DNA of 64,000 bases from assembly GCF_020091585.1 (NCBI RefSeq), contig NZ_CP083583.1:496001-560000 (forward strand). The letters run 5' to 3'. The position numbers were made by a program, and so were the translations under genes. Shown here in pieces: positions 9,226 through 19,639 of the stretch (the stretch's first letter is position 1; the number at the start of each line of letters is the position of its first letter). The stretch is from Kovacikia minuta CCNUW1 (GTDB lineage: Bacteria > Cyanobacteriota > Cyanobacteriia > Leptolyngbyales > Leptolyngbyaceae). The notes beneath the pieces are model-generated. The model made no database searches. It was not told the origin of the DNA and saw only the letters and a list, made by a program, of their open reading frames with translations.

Positions 9226-10741
9226 CGGGTAGCCAGCGCCAGGCTTCCATCAGGTAGGGAGTTGATCCCAGCGCGGTTGAGGTGAGGGTGCGGGTTGCTT
9301 TGATTCGATCATCGGGTAAATGATCCAGACCAAGCGGGAGTGTAATGGTAAATGTGGTGCCCTGCTCTAGCTGGCTGACAACTCGAATCTTGCCACCATG
9401 TAGCTTGACGAGTTCTTGCACCAGAGCCAACCCAATCCCTGAGCCTTCGTAGGTGCGCGATCGGGTACTGCTCACACGATGAAACCGTTCAAATAATCGT
9501 GGTATTTCGGTTTCAGGGATACCAACCCCCGTATCGGAGACACTTAATTCAACCGAATCACCAACGGATTGTAATCGAACTGTGATGTTGCCTGCAAACG
9601 TAAATTTAAACGCATTGGAAATCAGATTGAGAACAATCTTTTCCCACATTTCCCGATCGACATACACCTGTTCTGGTAACGGGGGACAATCAATCACCAG
9701 GCTCATTCCTGCCCGCTCAATCAGCGATCGAAAAACGCTGGCAAGTTCAGCCGTATAGGCTGCCAAATCGGTTGATTCATAGGATGCCTGCATTCTTCCC
9801 GCTTCAATTCGGGAGAAATCGAGCAGCGTATTGACCAATTTTTGCAATCGCAAGCCATTCCGCTGGGCGAGTTGGAGTTGCTCCTTCAGTGAAGATAGAA
9901 GCGAGAAATCTAAAACTTCCCCCTCTCCCTTTTCCCGTTCTCTCCCCTCTCTCTCCTCCAACCTTTCCAGGGCTTCTTCTAAAGGAGCCAGTAATAAGGT
10001 CAACGGTGTCCGGAACTCATGGCTGACGTTACTAAAAAAGGCGGTTTTGGCTCGATCGAGTTCTGCCAGGGCTTCGGCACGTTTGCGTTCTTCCTCATAG
10101 ACCTGGGCATTGGTAATGACCATTGCAATCTGCCCGGCAACCTGCTCAAGGAAATTGCGGTAGTGATCATCCAGTCGTCGCCGTGGGCTGGCTACAGCAA
10201 CAAGGACGCCCAAAATTTTACTTTGCCCGGTTGCCGCAATGGGCAATACCATTGCCTCCTGGGGTGGTTCGGGCCAGGGGCTACCGGGAAGTGCCCCCAA
10301 GCGTGTCCCCAAATCATGGATGACCTGGGGTTGGGCAGTCTGTGCAACCCAGGCGATCGGCCAGTGACTTGTGTCCTCCTGGGTCAGGTCAACCGGGTCA
10401 GGGCTGATGGAATTGTCTGAAGCCGATTCTGTACCACCACAAAGATGGGCAGACTTCCGATCCTGGTCAATCCAATAAAGGAGTGCAAATGGGATATCAA
10501 TGGGGTTGGATCTGAGGGTTTCTGCCATCACCCCACAGGCTTCTTCCGTAGTCTTTGCGATGCCGGTTCTGGATGTCAATTCCCGCAGGAACCGAGTCCG
10601 ACGATCGTTCAACACGCGGTAGGTTGTCTCACTGACCACATTAAAGACGCCATCGATCACACCTCCCTGACCCTGAATCGGGTTAAAGGTGTACTCGAAG
10701 AAGCACTCTTCTGTATATCCAAACCGATGCATGGATAACAA
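9083..10741 (-). CDS. Hybrid histidine kinase, middle portion (GAF-HisKA-HATPase)
   Basis: Middle part of the same signalling protein. It starts inside the end of a PAS domain (FEYTFNPIQGQGGVIDGVF), followed by a GAF domain (about residues 45-215), a HisKA H-box NVSHEFRTPLTLLLAPLEE near residue 238, and a HATPase with N-box NLISNAFKFT and G boxes GVGIP and GSGIGLALV. After LRW-LPDE-type sequence it enters the low-complexity linker and goes out of frame with the downstream receiver. The true N-terminus is the PAS segment at 10815-11093, lost by another one-base shift. The intact product would have about 1,450 residues, a common cyanobacterial architecture with two kinase cores in one chain. 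Signal and partner are not inferable. Confidence 0.8.
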   Translation of the reverse strand: MLSMHRFGYTEECFFEYTFNPIQGQGGVIDGVFNVVSETTYRVLNDRRTRFLRELTSRTGIAKTTEEACGVMAETLRSNPIDIPFALLYWIDQDRKSAHLCGGTESASDNSISPDPVDLTQEDTSHWPIAWVAQTAQPQVIHDLGTRLGALPGSPWPEPPQEAMVLPIAATGQSKILGVLVAVASPRRRLDDHYRNFLEQVAGQIAMVITNAQVYEEERKRAEALAELDRAKTAFFSNVSHEFRTPLTLLLAPLEEALERLEEREGREREKGEGEVLDFSLLSSLKEQLQLAQRNGLRLQKLVNTLLDFSRIEAGRMQASYESTDLAAYTAELASVFRSLIERAGMSLVIDCPPLPEQVYVDREMWEKIVLNLISNAFKFTFAGNITVRLQSVGDSVELSVSDTGVGIPETEIPRLFERFHRVSSTRSRTYEGSGIGLALVQELVKLHGGKIRVVSQLEQGTTFTITLPLGLDHLPDDRIKATRTLTSTALGSTPYLMEAWRWLPDEGGGSVEAWKRGSVEVWESGSVHGNSSTHLPIQLIYSLIRSHSSRR

Positions 10742-10814
10742 TTCATCATTGTGAAAGGTTCCCTTGCCCGTTGCTAAAACACTTGCCAGTTCAGGACCAA
10801 TATCGTCCCAAATC

Positions 10815-11093
10815 TCAGACCCAGACCTCGCAGCCGGGACGCCCTAATGCCCAGGGGTGCTTGTCACCTACGATCGGTCGCCAGGCATCGTTGTAGAGCA
10901 GTAAACAGTCCTGCCCCCAGTAGATGGCAATGGGAAAGCGGGAATTTAGACAAATACTTAGCACCGATCGCAGGCTTTGGGGCCAGGTTTCAACCGAACC
11001 AAGCTGGGTTTGCGACCAGTTAAGCGACCTCATCAGCATCGCCATCTCGCTGTCGCCAACAAAAATATCACTGGAGCGATCTGAATTTATCAT
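10815..11093 (-). CDS. Hybrid histidine kinase, N-terminal PAS fragment
   Basis: N-terminal 92 residues of the same kinase: a short leader, then LNWSQTQLGSVETWPQSLRS and a PAS core (FPIAIYWGQDCLLLYNDAW) that breaks off after GCEVW. The next base frame continues seamlessly with EIWDDIGPELASVLATGKG up to the start of the 9083-10741 reading frame. One extra base around 10817-10823 is therefore enough to break the gene. The ATG at 11093 is the natural start of the full protein. A MITE A copy lies about 120 bases upstream. Confidence 0.75.
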   Translation of the reverse strand: MINSDRSSDIFVGDSEMAMLMRSLNWSQTQLGSVETWPQSLRSVLSICLNSRFPIAIYWGQDCLLLYNDAWRPIVGDKHPWALGRPGCEVWV

Positions 11094-11214
11094 GGGTTAA
11101 GTTTACCCACCCCAAATCGATATGCTAGTGTTTGGTGATTTAACGCTACTATCTATTGGATTTATTCATTTCGGGCTGCCAAAAGTGAGTGGAAGCCTGA
11201 GTTATTCTACTTAG

Positions 11215-11334
11215 GAACAAGAATTAAATAACATCGACTTTTGTAGGTTGGGTTTCGCGAACTCAACCCACCCCCCCGCAGATGTTGGGTTTCATACTTC
11301 AACCCAACCGACGCAGGTTATTTAATTCGCAATC
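11215..11334. mobile_element. MITE family A, copy 2 (120 bp)
   Basis: Same terminal inverted repeats as the copy at 6551-6671, with a diverged middle. It is flanked by direct CTTAG repeats at 11210-11214 and 11335-11339. It lies upstream of the hybrid kinase gene. Confidence 0.85.
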
Positions 11335-11678
11335 CTTAGCAATTTTCTAGGATTATGAATATTAAATAGGTATCTTTCGACAATTTTTTAGCATTCAATC
11401 CAATCAGCCATCTGCCTCTGGAGTGAAACATTCCCCACAAAGCTTAATCAACACAACGGACTGTTCCATGCAGCCCCTGCACTGTAAAAGTTGGAACTCA
11501 TGCAGGTTGCTAAAATCTTAGAGGTTTTATGCCGATGGAATCACAAGATGCGGCTTTAGTTAAACCCTCCGAGGTTTGCGTAAAGAGGTTTGCATCAATC
11601 CCCATAAAATAGAGTACACTTGAACCATTTCGGATTTTATTGATAATTAGCGATACAGTGGAAAGATTCTTTTGAGGA

Positions 11679-12083
11679 ATGGAAATGGCACGGACAAACG
11701 GAGCGAAAACTGAACCGTCTATGCAGGAAACACCTGAACTGGTAGAAGTATTTGAAGAAACCGGAGTGACGGAAGCGGGACTTCAACGGGAAGGAAATTC
11801 TGAGGAAATTGAGGATTGCCTGGCTGCCCTAAAAACGTTGTTAAGTACAGTCGAGAAACTTCAGAAGGTACGGCAGGATGTGGGCGATATTAAACCCCTA
11901 CTGGTCAGGATGCTGGATGGCGAGGTCTTGTCGGGTGAGGAACTGGAACAACTGAAGGTAGGCGTTGGTGGTCTATTTCGTTTGGTGCGAGCTTACAGCG
12001 ATCACCAAACCGCACTGACGAAGGCTCAACCTGCCAGAACCCTACTTGATGAGGTGCTTAAGGTACGCAATTCCAATCCTTAG
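11679..12083 (+). CDS. Hypothetical acidic helical protein
   Basis: A 134-residue protein I do not recognise. The first 40 residues are glutamate-rich and probably disordered. The rest (LKTLLSTVEKLQKVRQDVGDIKPLL and LSGEELEQLKVGVGGLFRLVRAYSDH) is strongly helical with heptad-like leucines, as in a coiled coil. There is no signal peptide or membrane segment. The start at 11679 could equally be the next methionine, three residues in. The upstream 340 bases contain a MITE A copy and AT-rich sequence that could hold a promoter. The composition matches the rest of the window. Confidence 0.6.
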   Translation: MEMARTNGAKTEPSMQETPELVEVFEETGVTEAGLQREGNSEEIEDCLAALKTLLSTVEKLQKVRQDVGDIKPLLVRMLDGEVLSGEELEQLKVGVGGLFRLVRAYSDHQTALTKAQPARTLLDEVLKVRNSNP

Positions 12084-12398
12084 TGGAGGTTTTATCGGAC
12101 GGTTGTCAGACTCCAGATAGAGTTTGCCAGAACTGGGGAAACGTGCAACTGAGTCAACCAGCAAAGCAGCCTCAAGGGTGGGGTTAATTGCTGGCTGTGC
12201 AGCAGTCTTTGAATAAGGGATTAGAACAGGCTATGCCAGGGAGTGGGCGAGGCTGGCAACCGCATCAATCAGATCATCTGGGCTCTGTTTCCCTGATTAT
12301 AGGGTTCTAAAAACTCCTGTCTGCCCGTCAGCAAATACCCCCGAAATCCAGTTTCTATGTCCAGCAGTAGCTTCTGAAGCAGCATCGCTTTATGCTAC
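12084..12398. other. Gene-free stretch
   Basis: No reading frame, RNA gene or repeat could be supported here. It separates the acidic hypothetical protein from a receiver-domain remnant. Confidence 0.5.
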
Positions 12399-12641
12399 TT
12401 AGTTTCGATCGCTCTCAGACCTGAACCGAAAAAACAGCATCGAATTAAACCGCTCTAAAGCCTGAACCGCTCGCATCGTCCAAACAACGTCTGCACCTGC
12501 TTCCTTGAGAATAAACAACACCAAATCTGCTATATCAATTTCATCCTCAATTAACAGCATGCGCACATCCGTTAAAGGTTGCCTGGTGAGAATTGTTTGT
12601 GTTTCACGAGTAGCGTTTTCTCGACCAGAATCATACTCCAT
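12399..12641 (-). pseudogene. Response-regulator receiver fragment (N-terminal part only)
   Basis: The frame reads VRMLLIEDEIDIADLVLFILKEAGADVVW, the first strand, acidic pocket (EDE) and first helix of a receiver domain. It then loses homology before the phospho-aspartate strand. No output domain remains. It looks like a remnant of a response regulator or hybrid kinase, and lies beside a MITE B copy and the end of the CRISPR array. Confidence 0.7.
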
Positions 12642-12776
12642 TGTCCAGTCCCAACTTTGCTCTAATAAAACAGATCGGGTGGGATCATGGCATCAAACTT
12701 GGGGTGGATTGCATAGGGCACACAGGAAACTAAATCAAGATACACACAAACCAGAACACCGCGATCGGATAAACTA

Positions 12777-12939
12777 TTAACCCGGCAGCTTTTTTTCCTA
12801 CATATTTTGGAATTGCGCCATGATTGCGTAGGGTGCTGTGAGCGACAGCGTAACGCACCGCTAACCCACGCCTCGGTGCGTTACGGCGATGCCTAACAGC
12901 ACCCTACAGCTCATGCTAGATCAAATATTGCCAGGTTAA
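12777..12939. mobile_element. MITE family B, full copy (163 bp)
   Basis: The ends are TTAACCCGGCA and TGCCAGGTTAA, each flanked by TA (12775-12776 and 12940-12941). The middle forms a long stem from GTAACGCACCG and CGGTGCGTTAC arms. A copy of identical length in the opposite orientation lies at 58657-58819. It abuts the distal end of the CRISPR array. Confidence 0.85.
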
Positions 12940-13069
12940 TATGCAGCTTGTTTCAATCTAGTAGGGGTAGATTCCCCGCCGCTCTGCGGCGAAGAAGACA
13001 AACTGCAATCCGAAGCTTCAGGTTCGGCAGCAGATCCTATTCCATACCCCGTCTGCTTGCAGCGGGGTT

Positions 13070-16000
13070 CATTGATTCCCTGTGAGGGATCTAGGGGTTT
13101 TGTGACGGTTGTGGTCGATGGGTCTTGAGCAGAAATCAGAAGTTTCAATCCCTGTGAGGGATTTAGGGGTTTTGTGACGTCATTCCAAGATTTGTTTAAC
13201 CCAGACTTGGCAGTTTCAATCCCTGTGAGGGATTTAGGGGTTTTGTGACACCTGGCACTCCCATCTCCCCTCCTGCGATTCTTCATCGTTTCAATCCCTG
13301 TGAGGGATTTAGGGGTTTTGTGACTCGCGCATTCCTCAAAAATCAGACGGTTGAAATCAAGTTTCAATCCCTGTGAGGGATTTAGGGGTTTTGTGACCAT
13401 TCGTCCATCCACTGAACCCGTTGCTCAAGCGGGTTTCAATCCCTGTGAGGGATTTAGGGGTTTTGTGACTTCAGAAACCATCACCCCTGAAGTACTTTTA
13501 CCTGATGTTTCAATCCCTGTGAGGGATTTAGGGGTTTTGTGACTCCCGCATCAATGGCGATCGACGAACAACCCAGAAGTGGTTTCAATCCCTGTGAGGG
13601 ATTTAGGGGTTTTGTGACGAGATAACGCCAACCTCTAAAGGTTTGTCGGTATCCTTGTTTCAATCCCTGTGAGGGATTTAGGGGTTTTGTGACCACCTCA
13701 TCAGGTACAGGTACTCACTCGGTACTGCCTGTTTCAATCCCTGTGAGGGATTTAGGGGTTTTGTGACGTTCCACGTTCCACTTTGCGATACAGGTAGGTT
13801 TGTTAGAGTTTCAATCCCTGTGAGGGATTTAGGGGTTTTGTGACATCACTATCGGCTCGCAAGCTTTACAGCACAGTCGTTTCAATCCCTGTGAGGGATT
13901 TAGGGGTTTTGTGACATCGGAAAGTTTACGTTTATGTCTACGTCAGGCCTATTTCAATCCCTGTGAGGGATTTAGGGGTTTTGTGACCCGTTCCGATTAT
14001 CCCGGTCGAGATTCCGATTGAAGTTTCAATCCCTGTGAGGGATTTAGGGGTTTTGTGACGCTCAACTTTGAGCATCCGTACCCGGAAACTAAAAAGGTTT
14101 CAATCCCTGTGAGGGATTTAGGGGTTTTGTGACCGGAGCGGGCAAAGCACCTAGGCCGTCTGTTTCAAGTTTCAATCCCTGTGAGGGATTTAGGGGTTTT
14201 GTGACGGATTTTGAAAGTACTCGTTATAGCTTTCAAAACGAGTTTCAATCCCTGTGAGGGATTTAGGGGTTTTGTGACGGGGATACTTTCAGTTGCCGTA
14301 TGTCGAACGCTTCTGTTTCAATCCCTGTGAGGGATTTAGGGGTTTTGTGACCTTAGAAGGGTTGACGCTTGCCAATAATTCAGGCAGCCCGGTTTCAATC
14401 CCTGTGAGGGATTTAGGGGTTTTGTGACGTTAGCAAAAATTTTGTTGAATGGATAGTAACTAGGTTTCAATCCCTGTGAGGGATTTAGGGGTTTTGTGAC
14501 GTACATTGCCAAAAATATACGACCGACCGTAGCAGGTTTCAATCCCTGTGAGGGATTTAGGGGTTTTGTGACCTGAATCAGATAAATGGCGCGCAGGGCT
14601 TTATATCGTTTCAATCCCTGTGAGGGATTTAGGGGTTTTGTGACCCCCAGAGCTTCTGACACACAGAGTTTTTTCACGTGTTTCAATCCCTGTGAGGGAT
14701 TTAGGGGTTTTGTGACAGTCTTCTTCAGACTTGAACGTTGAGGTATGGGAGGTTTCAATCCCTGTGAGGGATTTAGGGGTTTTGTGACATCTGTTTGGTG
14801 GGGGCTTTCCATCCATCAGATCGCGGTTTCAATCCCTGTGAGGGATTTAGGGGTTTTGTGACACCTAAATACCATCGAGGTTCAGCCGTTCCACTTTTGT
14901 TTCAATCCCTGTGAGGGATTTAGGGGTTTTGTGACCTTAATAGGTTGACGGCACCTGTCAGGAGTTCTAGTTTCAATCCCTGTGAGGGATTTAGGGGTTT
15001 TGTGACTTCCGGCTTGAAGGCTGAAGCACAGGTAGAGCTGGGTTTCAATCCCTGTGAGGGATTTAGGGGTTTTGTGACTATCCCCAGTGAGTGATCGACC
15101 CCTGTTTTAGTCTGTTTCAATCCCTGTGAGGGATTTAGGGGTTTTGTGACGGTTTAGATCGAACCAATATAAGACTGATTAACGGTAGTTTCAATCCCTG
15201 TGAGGGATTTAGGGGTTTTGTGACGCATCTCCCCCTGACGATTGCGAATTTCCTTGCGGATCAGTTTCAATCCCTGTGAGGGATTTAGGGGTTTTGTGAC
15301 CTTAAACCCACCTTTATATTCTTCCCCTTCGGTTTTGTTTCAATCCCTGTGAGGGATTTAGGGGTTTTGTGACCCAAATCCAAAATAATCATCAACCTTG
15401 TCGGGGATGTTTCAATCCCTGTGAGGGATTTAGGGGTTTTGTGACAGCGGTATGTGAGGAGTTGCAGAAGGTAGGGTAGAGTTTCAATCCCTGTGAGGGA
15501 TTTAGGGGTTTTGTGACTACTCAAGAAATGCGGGTATCGGCTTGCCGGGAAAAGTTTCAATCCCTGTGAGGGATTTAGGGGTTTTGTGACGGCGGCAGAA
15601 GTCGATGAACAGCGATGAAATGTTTGTTTCAATCCCTGTGAGGGATTTAGGGGTTTTGTGACGGAAAAACCCCTGAAGCGACACTAGACCAAATTGAGCA
15701 AGTTTCAATCCCTGTGAGGGATTTAGGGGTTTTGTGACGAAATAGTTGAACCATTTGATTCTCCAAATAATCAAGTTTCAATCCCTGTGAGGGATTTAGG
15801 GGTTTTGTGACAAGCGGCTAAACAGCGACGGGCGCGACAAACCGATGTTTCAATCCCTGTGAGGGATTTAGGGGTTTTGTGACATTCAAAAACATTTGTC
15901 GGTTCGGAACTTTCCATGTTTCAATCCCTGTGAGGGATTTAGGGGTTTTGTGACCATGCACTCGCGCTACAATACGTCTTGCTTTAGCCCGTTTCAATCC

Positions 16001-17689
16001 CTGTGAGGGATTTAGGGGTTTTGTGACCGCAGGCGGGTGCGACTGGAGAATTAGTAAAATCAAGTTTCAATCCCTGTGAGGGATTTAGGGGTTTTGTGAC
16101 ATTATCGTTGTGCGTTTGACCAGGCTGGCATTCCTGTTTCAATCCCTGTGAGGGATTTAGGGGTTTTGTGACTTGAGGATGAAGGGCGGAAGTATAAAGT
16201 CTTCCAGTTTCAATCCCTGTGAGGGATTTAGGGGTTTTGTGGCTTCTTAGCTCATCCGCCTTTCGTTGAATATTATCTGTTTCAATCCCTGTGAGGGATT
16301 TAGGGGTTTTGTGACCCCAGATTTATTGGGCAGGTCTCCCATACCGACACGTTTCAATCCCTGTGAGGGATTTAGGGGTTTTGTGACACACTGGAAAAAG
16401 ATGGCATTGAAGGTGTCGATACGTTTCAATCCCTGTGAGGGATTTAGGGGTTTTGTGACAAGATGAAATCCTTGCAGAACTTGAGGATCGCAGAGTTTCA
16501 ATCCCTGTGAGGGATTTAGGGGTTTTGTGACTGAAGCTGACGATAAATGGCGCGCAGGGCTTTATGTTTCAATCCCTGTGAGGGATTTAGGGGTTTTGTG
16601 ACTTTTTCCGGGTAGTCAGGCAATTGTTTTGTTAAGCGTTTCAATCCCTGTGAGGGATTTAGGGGTTTTGTGACTCGTGACCGACAAGTGGACAAAGGTA
16701 ATCCAGAAGTTTCAATCCCTGTGAGGGATTTAGGGGTTTTGTGACTCGATCCTCGATCAACTGCTGTTGCTGCTTGATTTGGTTTCAATCCCTGTGAGGG
16801 ATTTAGGGGTTTTGTGACACCGCGACAGGTGGTGGTGTTAAGTATCGAGTAGGGTTTCAATCCCTGTGAGGGATTTAGGGGTTTTGTGACGGATTGGTTC
16901 ACCGGGCTAAAAGATTCGGTTTTGGTTTCAATCCCTGTGAGGGATTTAGGGGGTTTGTGACGTTCATCCTGATGAAGATGAGATCCTCTTCCCTGCCGTT
17001 TCAATCCCTGTGAGGGATTTAGGGGTTTTGTGACAATGGTTTGCTGTTGCTGGCAGAGTAAAGAATGCTGTTTCAATCCCTGTGAGGGATTTAGGGGTTT
17101 TGTGACCTCGTCAAATACGATCGTCCCACTGCCGCTAACTGGTTTCAATCCCTGTGAGGGATTTAGGGGTTTTGTGACACGATGGGCTGATGGGGGCATT
17201 GTCTAGTGAGATTGCTGTTTCAATCCCTGTGAGGGATTTAGGGGTTTTGTGACAAACTCAGTTATCCACCCGGAAAAACCAGAAGAAAGTTTCAATCCCT
17301 GTGAGGGATTTAGGGGTTTTGTGACCCCCCTGCTGCTGTTTGGTTGCATCTACCTGTTATCCAGTTTCAATCCCTGTGAGGGATTTAGGGGTTTTGTGAC
17401 ACCTTCAACCCTCAGAAGTCGGGTCCCTTCACCCGTTTCAATCCCTGTGAGGGATTTAGGGGTTTTGTGACGAAGTGGATTCAGCACGTTATCAGCCGGA
17501 AGCGGTATCGTTTCAATCCCTGTGAGGGATTTAGGGGTTTTGTGACGCAAAATCTTGCGGCTGTCTTCGTATAGAGCTTAGGTTTCAATCCCTGTGAGGG
17601 ATTTAGGGGTTTTGTGACCCTCTAGCGCCCGTAACTGCTGGGTGAACTCAACGTTTCAATCCCTGTGAGGGATTTAGGGGTTTTGTGAC
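13070..17689 (-). CRISPR. CRISPR array, 64 repeats of 37 bp, 63 spacers
   Basis: Each unit on the plus strand starts GTTTCAATCCCTGTGAGGG and ends AGGGGTTTTGTGAC (37 bp); spacers are about 33-41 bp. I counted 64 repeats. The leftmost (13070-13106) is degenerate in its first half. Single-base variants occur at 13951 (A for the first G), at the end of 16207-16243, and at 16925-16961 (TTTT changed to GTTT). Read on the minus strand the repeat ends in ATTGAAAC, the usual 8-nt crRNA handle. The degenerate repeat at the left marks the old, distal end. Transcription is therefore leftward with the leader to the right of 17689. No cas gene is adjacent on either side. Spacers at 14573-14607 and 16532-16565 share 24 identical bases. 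Confidence 0.97.
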
Positions 17690-17790
17690 GGCGGGAACCT
17701 GGAAGTATGGATATATGTGGTTTTCAAGGTTCAATAGCGCGGATCGGTTTGATCATAGCATTTATACCCGTGAGACTTCAAGAAGCTGAC
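17690..17790 (-). promoter_or_regulatory. Probable CRISPR leader
   Basis: Inferred leader, from repeat orientation and from the conserved repeats at this end. On the minus strand it contains a TATGAT box (17752-17757), followed by a CCTTGAAAACC stretch before the first repeat. No promoter was tested. Confidence 0.5.
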
Positions 17791-18110
17791 CAAAGGATTT
17801 AAGCCAGATTCTAATCCGGGTAACCGTTTGAGCACTTGCGCGGATCGAGATTCGCTCCACGATCGCTGTAAGTCCTGATTTATCAGGTGATCAAGCGGTT
17901 CAAACTGGGTTTTGTTCACAAACACCTCCCCATCCGCGCATCAAACCAAAAAGATCGAATCATCCCGAACTGGCTCTCCCCCAATGCCTTCAATTTTGGC
18001 ATAGCAGCCATGAAAACTGCCCACCCTCTCCTCTCAGTTATGAGGTAGCTCATATTGTTTGTGTCAGCTATTTGGCAGAGTGGGGTTATTGACACGAGCG
18101 AAAAGGGGCA
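17791..18110. other. Region beside the CRISPR leader with short unrecognised frames
   Basis: Two overlapping minus-strand frames (17731-17925 and 17916-18128) code for peptides with no family I recognise and no cas motif. Neither is a convincing gene. The stretch probably holds the distal leader and decayed sequence. Confidence 0.4.
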
Positions 18111-18115
18111 AAACA

Positions 18116-18575
18116 ATGGCTCGACCAACCGTCAATTTTGAGACCGCAACGAGACATCAGGTGATGGCAGCAGCCGGGAAGACGATTCTGCGATCGGGGG
18201 GTAAGGTGGCGACCCAACAACTCTTTCGGTGGGCTGGATTGCAACCCGGAGAGATGGTTTTGGAACTGGCTGCCAGTTTTGGACAGAGCGCGATTGGTAG
18301 CAAACAGCCATGAAGCAGAGATTCATCAAGCCTTAGCAACCGCAATTCGCGCCAATGCAACTCCCTTATCTGAAGCCAATTGGATTGCGGCTTGTGAAAC
18401 AGCAGGGTTAACAGTCCTACAGCATCACATCGGAGCGATGGAACTGCTGAATCCAACTCGCATGATTCAGGATGAGGGATGGGTGTCTGCGGTGCAATTT
18501 TTTTGGAATGGGTTAATCCATCCCCAGATCCGCGATCGCCTGCTAACGATGCGGCAGGTCTTCAAACAGTACTTA
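18116..18575 (+). pseudogene. SAM-dependent methyltransferase remnant with internal deletion
   Basis: The start (ARPTVNFETATRHQVMAAAGKTILRSGGK, then LFRWAGLQPGEMVLELAASFGQSA) is the entry to a class I methyltransferase with the glycine-motif strand near residue 55. At about 18300 the frame breaks. The text resumes in another frame with a late part of the same family (EIHQALATAIRANATPLSEANWIAACETAGL, then GAMELLNPTRMIQDEGW). The middle of the catalytic domain is missing. The end runs into the tail of an oppositely oriented Crp fragment near 18570. The product cannot be functional. Confidence 0.75.
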
Positions 18576-18844
18576 CCAAACAGGGCTGGAGCCGCAAAGA
18601 TATCGCCAGGGGTCAGGGTGCGGAAAATCGTTTCCTTACCCGTAGTAGCGATTTTGGAAACGCGCAATAGTCCATCAAGCAGGGCATACAGACGCGCAGG
18701 CAAGTGATCGCCTGCTTCCACGATCCGTTCTCCTGTCTGGTACGATCGAATTACACTGTGCGGTTGCAGATTTGCCAGTTGTTCTGGTTGCAATTGGGCA
18801 AAGAGCGCGACAGTTGCCAGTTGTTCTACCGTTGCGTTTGTCAT
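18575..18844 (-). pseudogene. Crp/Fnr-family regulator, N-terminal half only
   Basis: The frame from 18844 encodes a cyclic-nucleotide-binding-type sensor domain: LATVALFAQLQPEQLANL, SYQTGERIVEAGD, LLDGLLRVSKIATTGKET and LTPGDIFAAPALFG. After LFGK (near 18575) the homology ends and the frame reads the antisense of the methyltransferase remnant. The dimer helix and the winged-helix DNA-binding domain are absent. A deletion appears to have joined two convergent genes, removing the end of both. The family suggests it once controlled neighbouring low-oxygen genes, but that is inference. Confidence 0.75.
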
Positions 18845-19040
18845 GCAGACTTGCCCAGATAGGTCACCTCTTGATGCTATCGCTATCTGTCAGAGTGCTG
18901 TCAGGTGAACGATTTCAGCACTGCAAAATTATTTTTTTTTTACACTGCTCATCCGAGAGGCAACATGACGGGTTCAACTTCTTTACACCACCCATCTTCT
19001 CAAGTTCCGCAAGGATAAAAACCATGCTGTCACACCCAGG

Positions 19041-19280
19041 TTGAGTTACCACGCGATCGCCACCTTACTCATCACTGGGCTTTGGCTACTCGATTGGTTA
19101 TCACCCATGACGGCGATCTCCTTGAGCGTTGTCTTGCTCAAGTTCGCACTGATTCTTTGGCAAAAAGATTGGTATTGCACGGCTAAAATTCAGTGGGTTG
19201 TCATGCTGGAGGCAAGTTCTGCCTTTATCTTTTTGGCGATCGTGGCTCTTTCCGTTTTGCCTGCTCATCTGCCTGCATGA
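19041..19280 (+). CDS. Small two-span membrane protein
   Basis: A 79-residue hydrophobic protein starting at TTG, with membrane segments at about residues 5-38 and 50-75. It has KDWYCTAKIQW between them and no motif I can name. Size and layout resemble small subunits or cytochrome-oxidase subunit IV-like proteins, but sequence support is too thin for a call. It lies just after the Crp remnant. The preceding bases contain CAAGTTCCGCAAG, a weak partial match to the direct-repeat promoter motif found elsewhere. Confidence 0.5.
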   Translation: MSYHAIATLLITGLWLLDWLSPMTAISLSVVLLKFALILWQKDWYCTAKIQWVVMLEASSAFIFLAIVALSVLPAHLPA

Positions 19281-19448
19281 GCTAAACCTGAGGTCTGATC
19301 TCCAGTCCTTAAGAGCATTTGATTATGTTCTCGGTTAATGGATACCCGTCACACCCCTCTGAGCGTGGCGGAGTACTGGCGCTGGTGGGTGGTTCACCCC
19401 TGGGTAGAAGGCTGCTTCGAGTTGGCTGCAAGCGTGGCGATCGTTCCA

Positions 19449-19540
19449 GGCGTAACGCACCGAGGGAGGGAGCAGCGGTGCGTTACGGCGATGCCTAACA
19501 GCACCCTACGGCTCATGAAGATCCCATATTGCCAGCTTAA
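19449..19540. mobile_element. MITE family B, truncated and diverged copy
   Basis: Retains the GCGTAACGCACCG arm, the GCGGTGCGTTACGGCGATG arm and the right end TTGCCAGCTTAA in the orientation of the 12777 copy. The left end is missing. Confidence 0.7.
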
Positions 19541-19573
19541 TCGGTGAGTTTGGAGGAGGTGAAATCGCCTTTC

Positions 19574-19605
19574 CTCACAAATTCCTCAAATTCTTCTTCT
19601 ATAAA
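19574..19605 (+). promoter_or_regulatory. Direct-repeat promoter, copy 1 (before the pentapeptide gene)
   Basis: CTCACAAATTCCTCAAATTC carries CAAATTC-CT-CAAATTC, then six bases, then TATAAA (19600-19605) as a -10 box. The same layout recurs at 20665, 27325, 34011 and 58195. Its position argues for the ATG at 19640 rather than the upstream GTG. Confidence 0.7.
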
Positions 19606-19639
19606 TGAAAGCAAGAATATTACTGATTTTGAACGGGCA

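Noticed and set aside
13351-17550. Several open frames of 60-230 codons across the CRISPR region, some encoding repeated TKPLNPSQGLK or FNPCEGFRGFVT
   Set aside because: They are translations of the CRISPR repeats and spacers, in several frames and both strands; there is no start signal or homology.
17731-17925. Minus-strand frame next to the array as a cas gene
   Set aside because: 64 residues with no Cas1, Cas2, Cas6 or other motif, and it lies in the likely leader.
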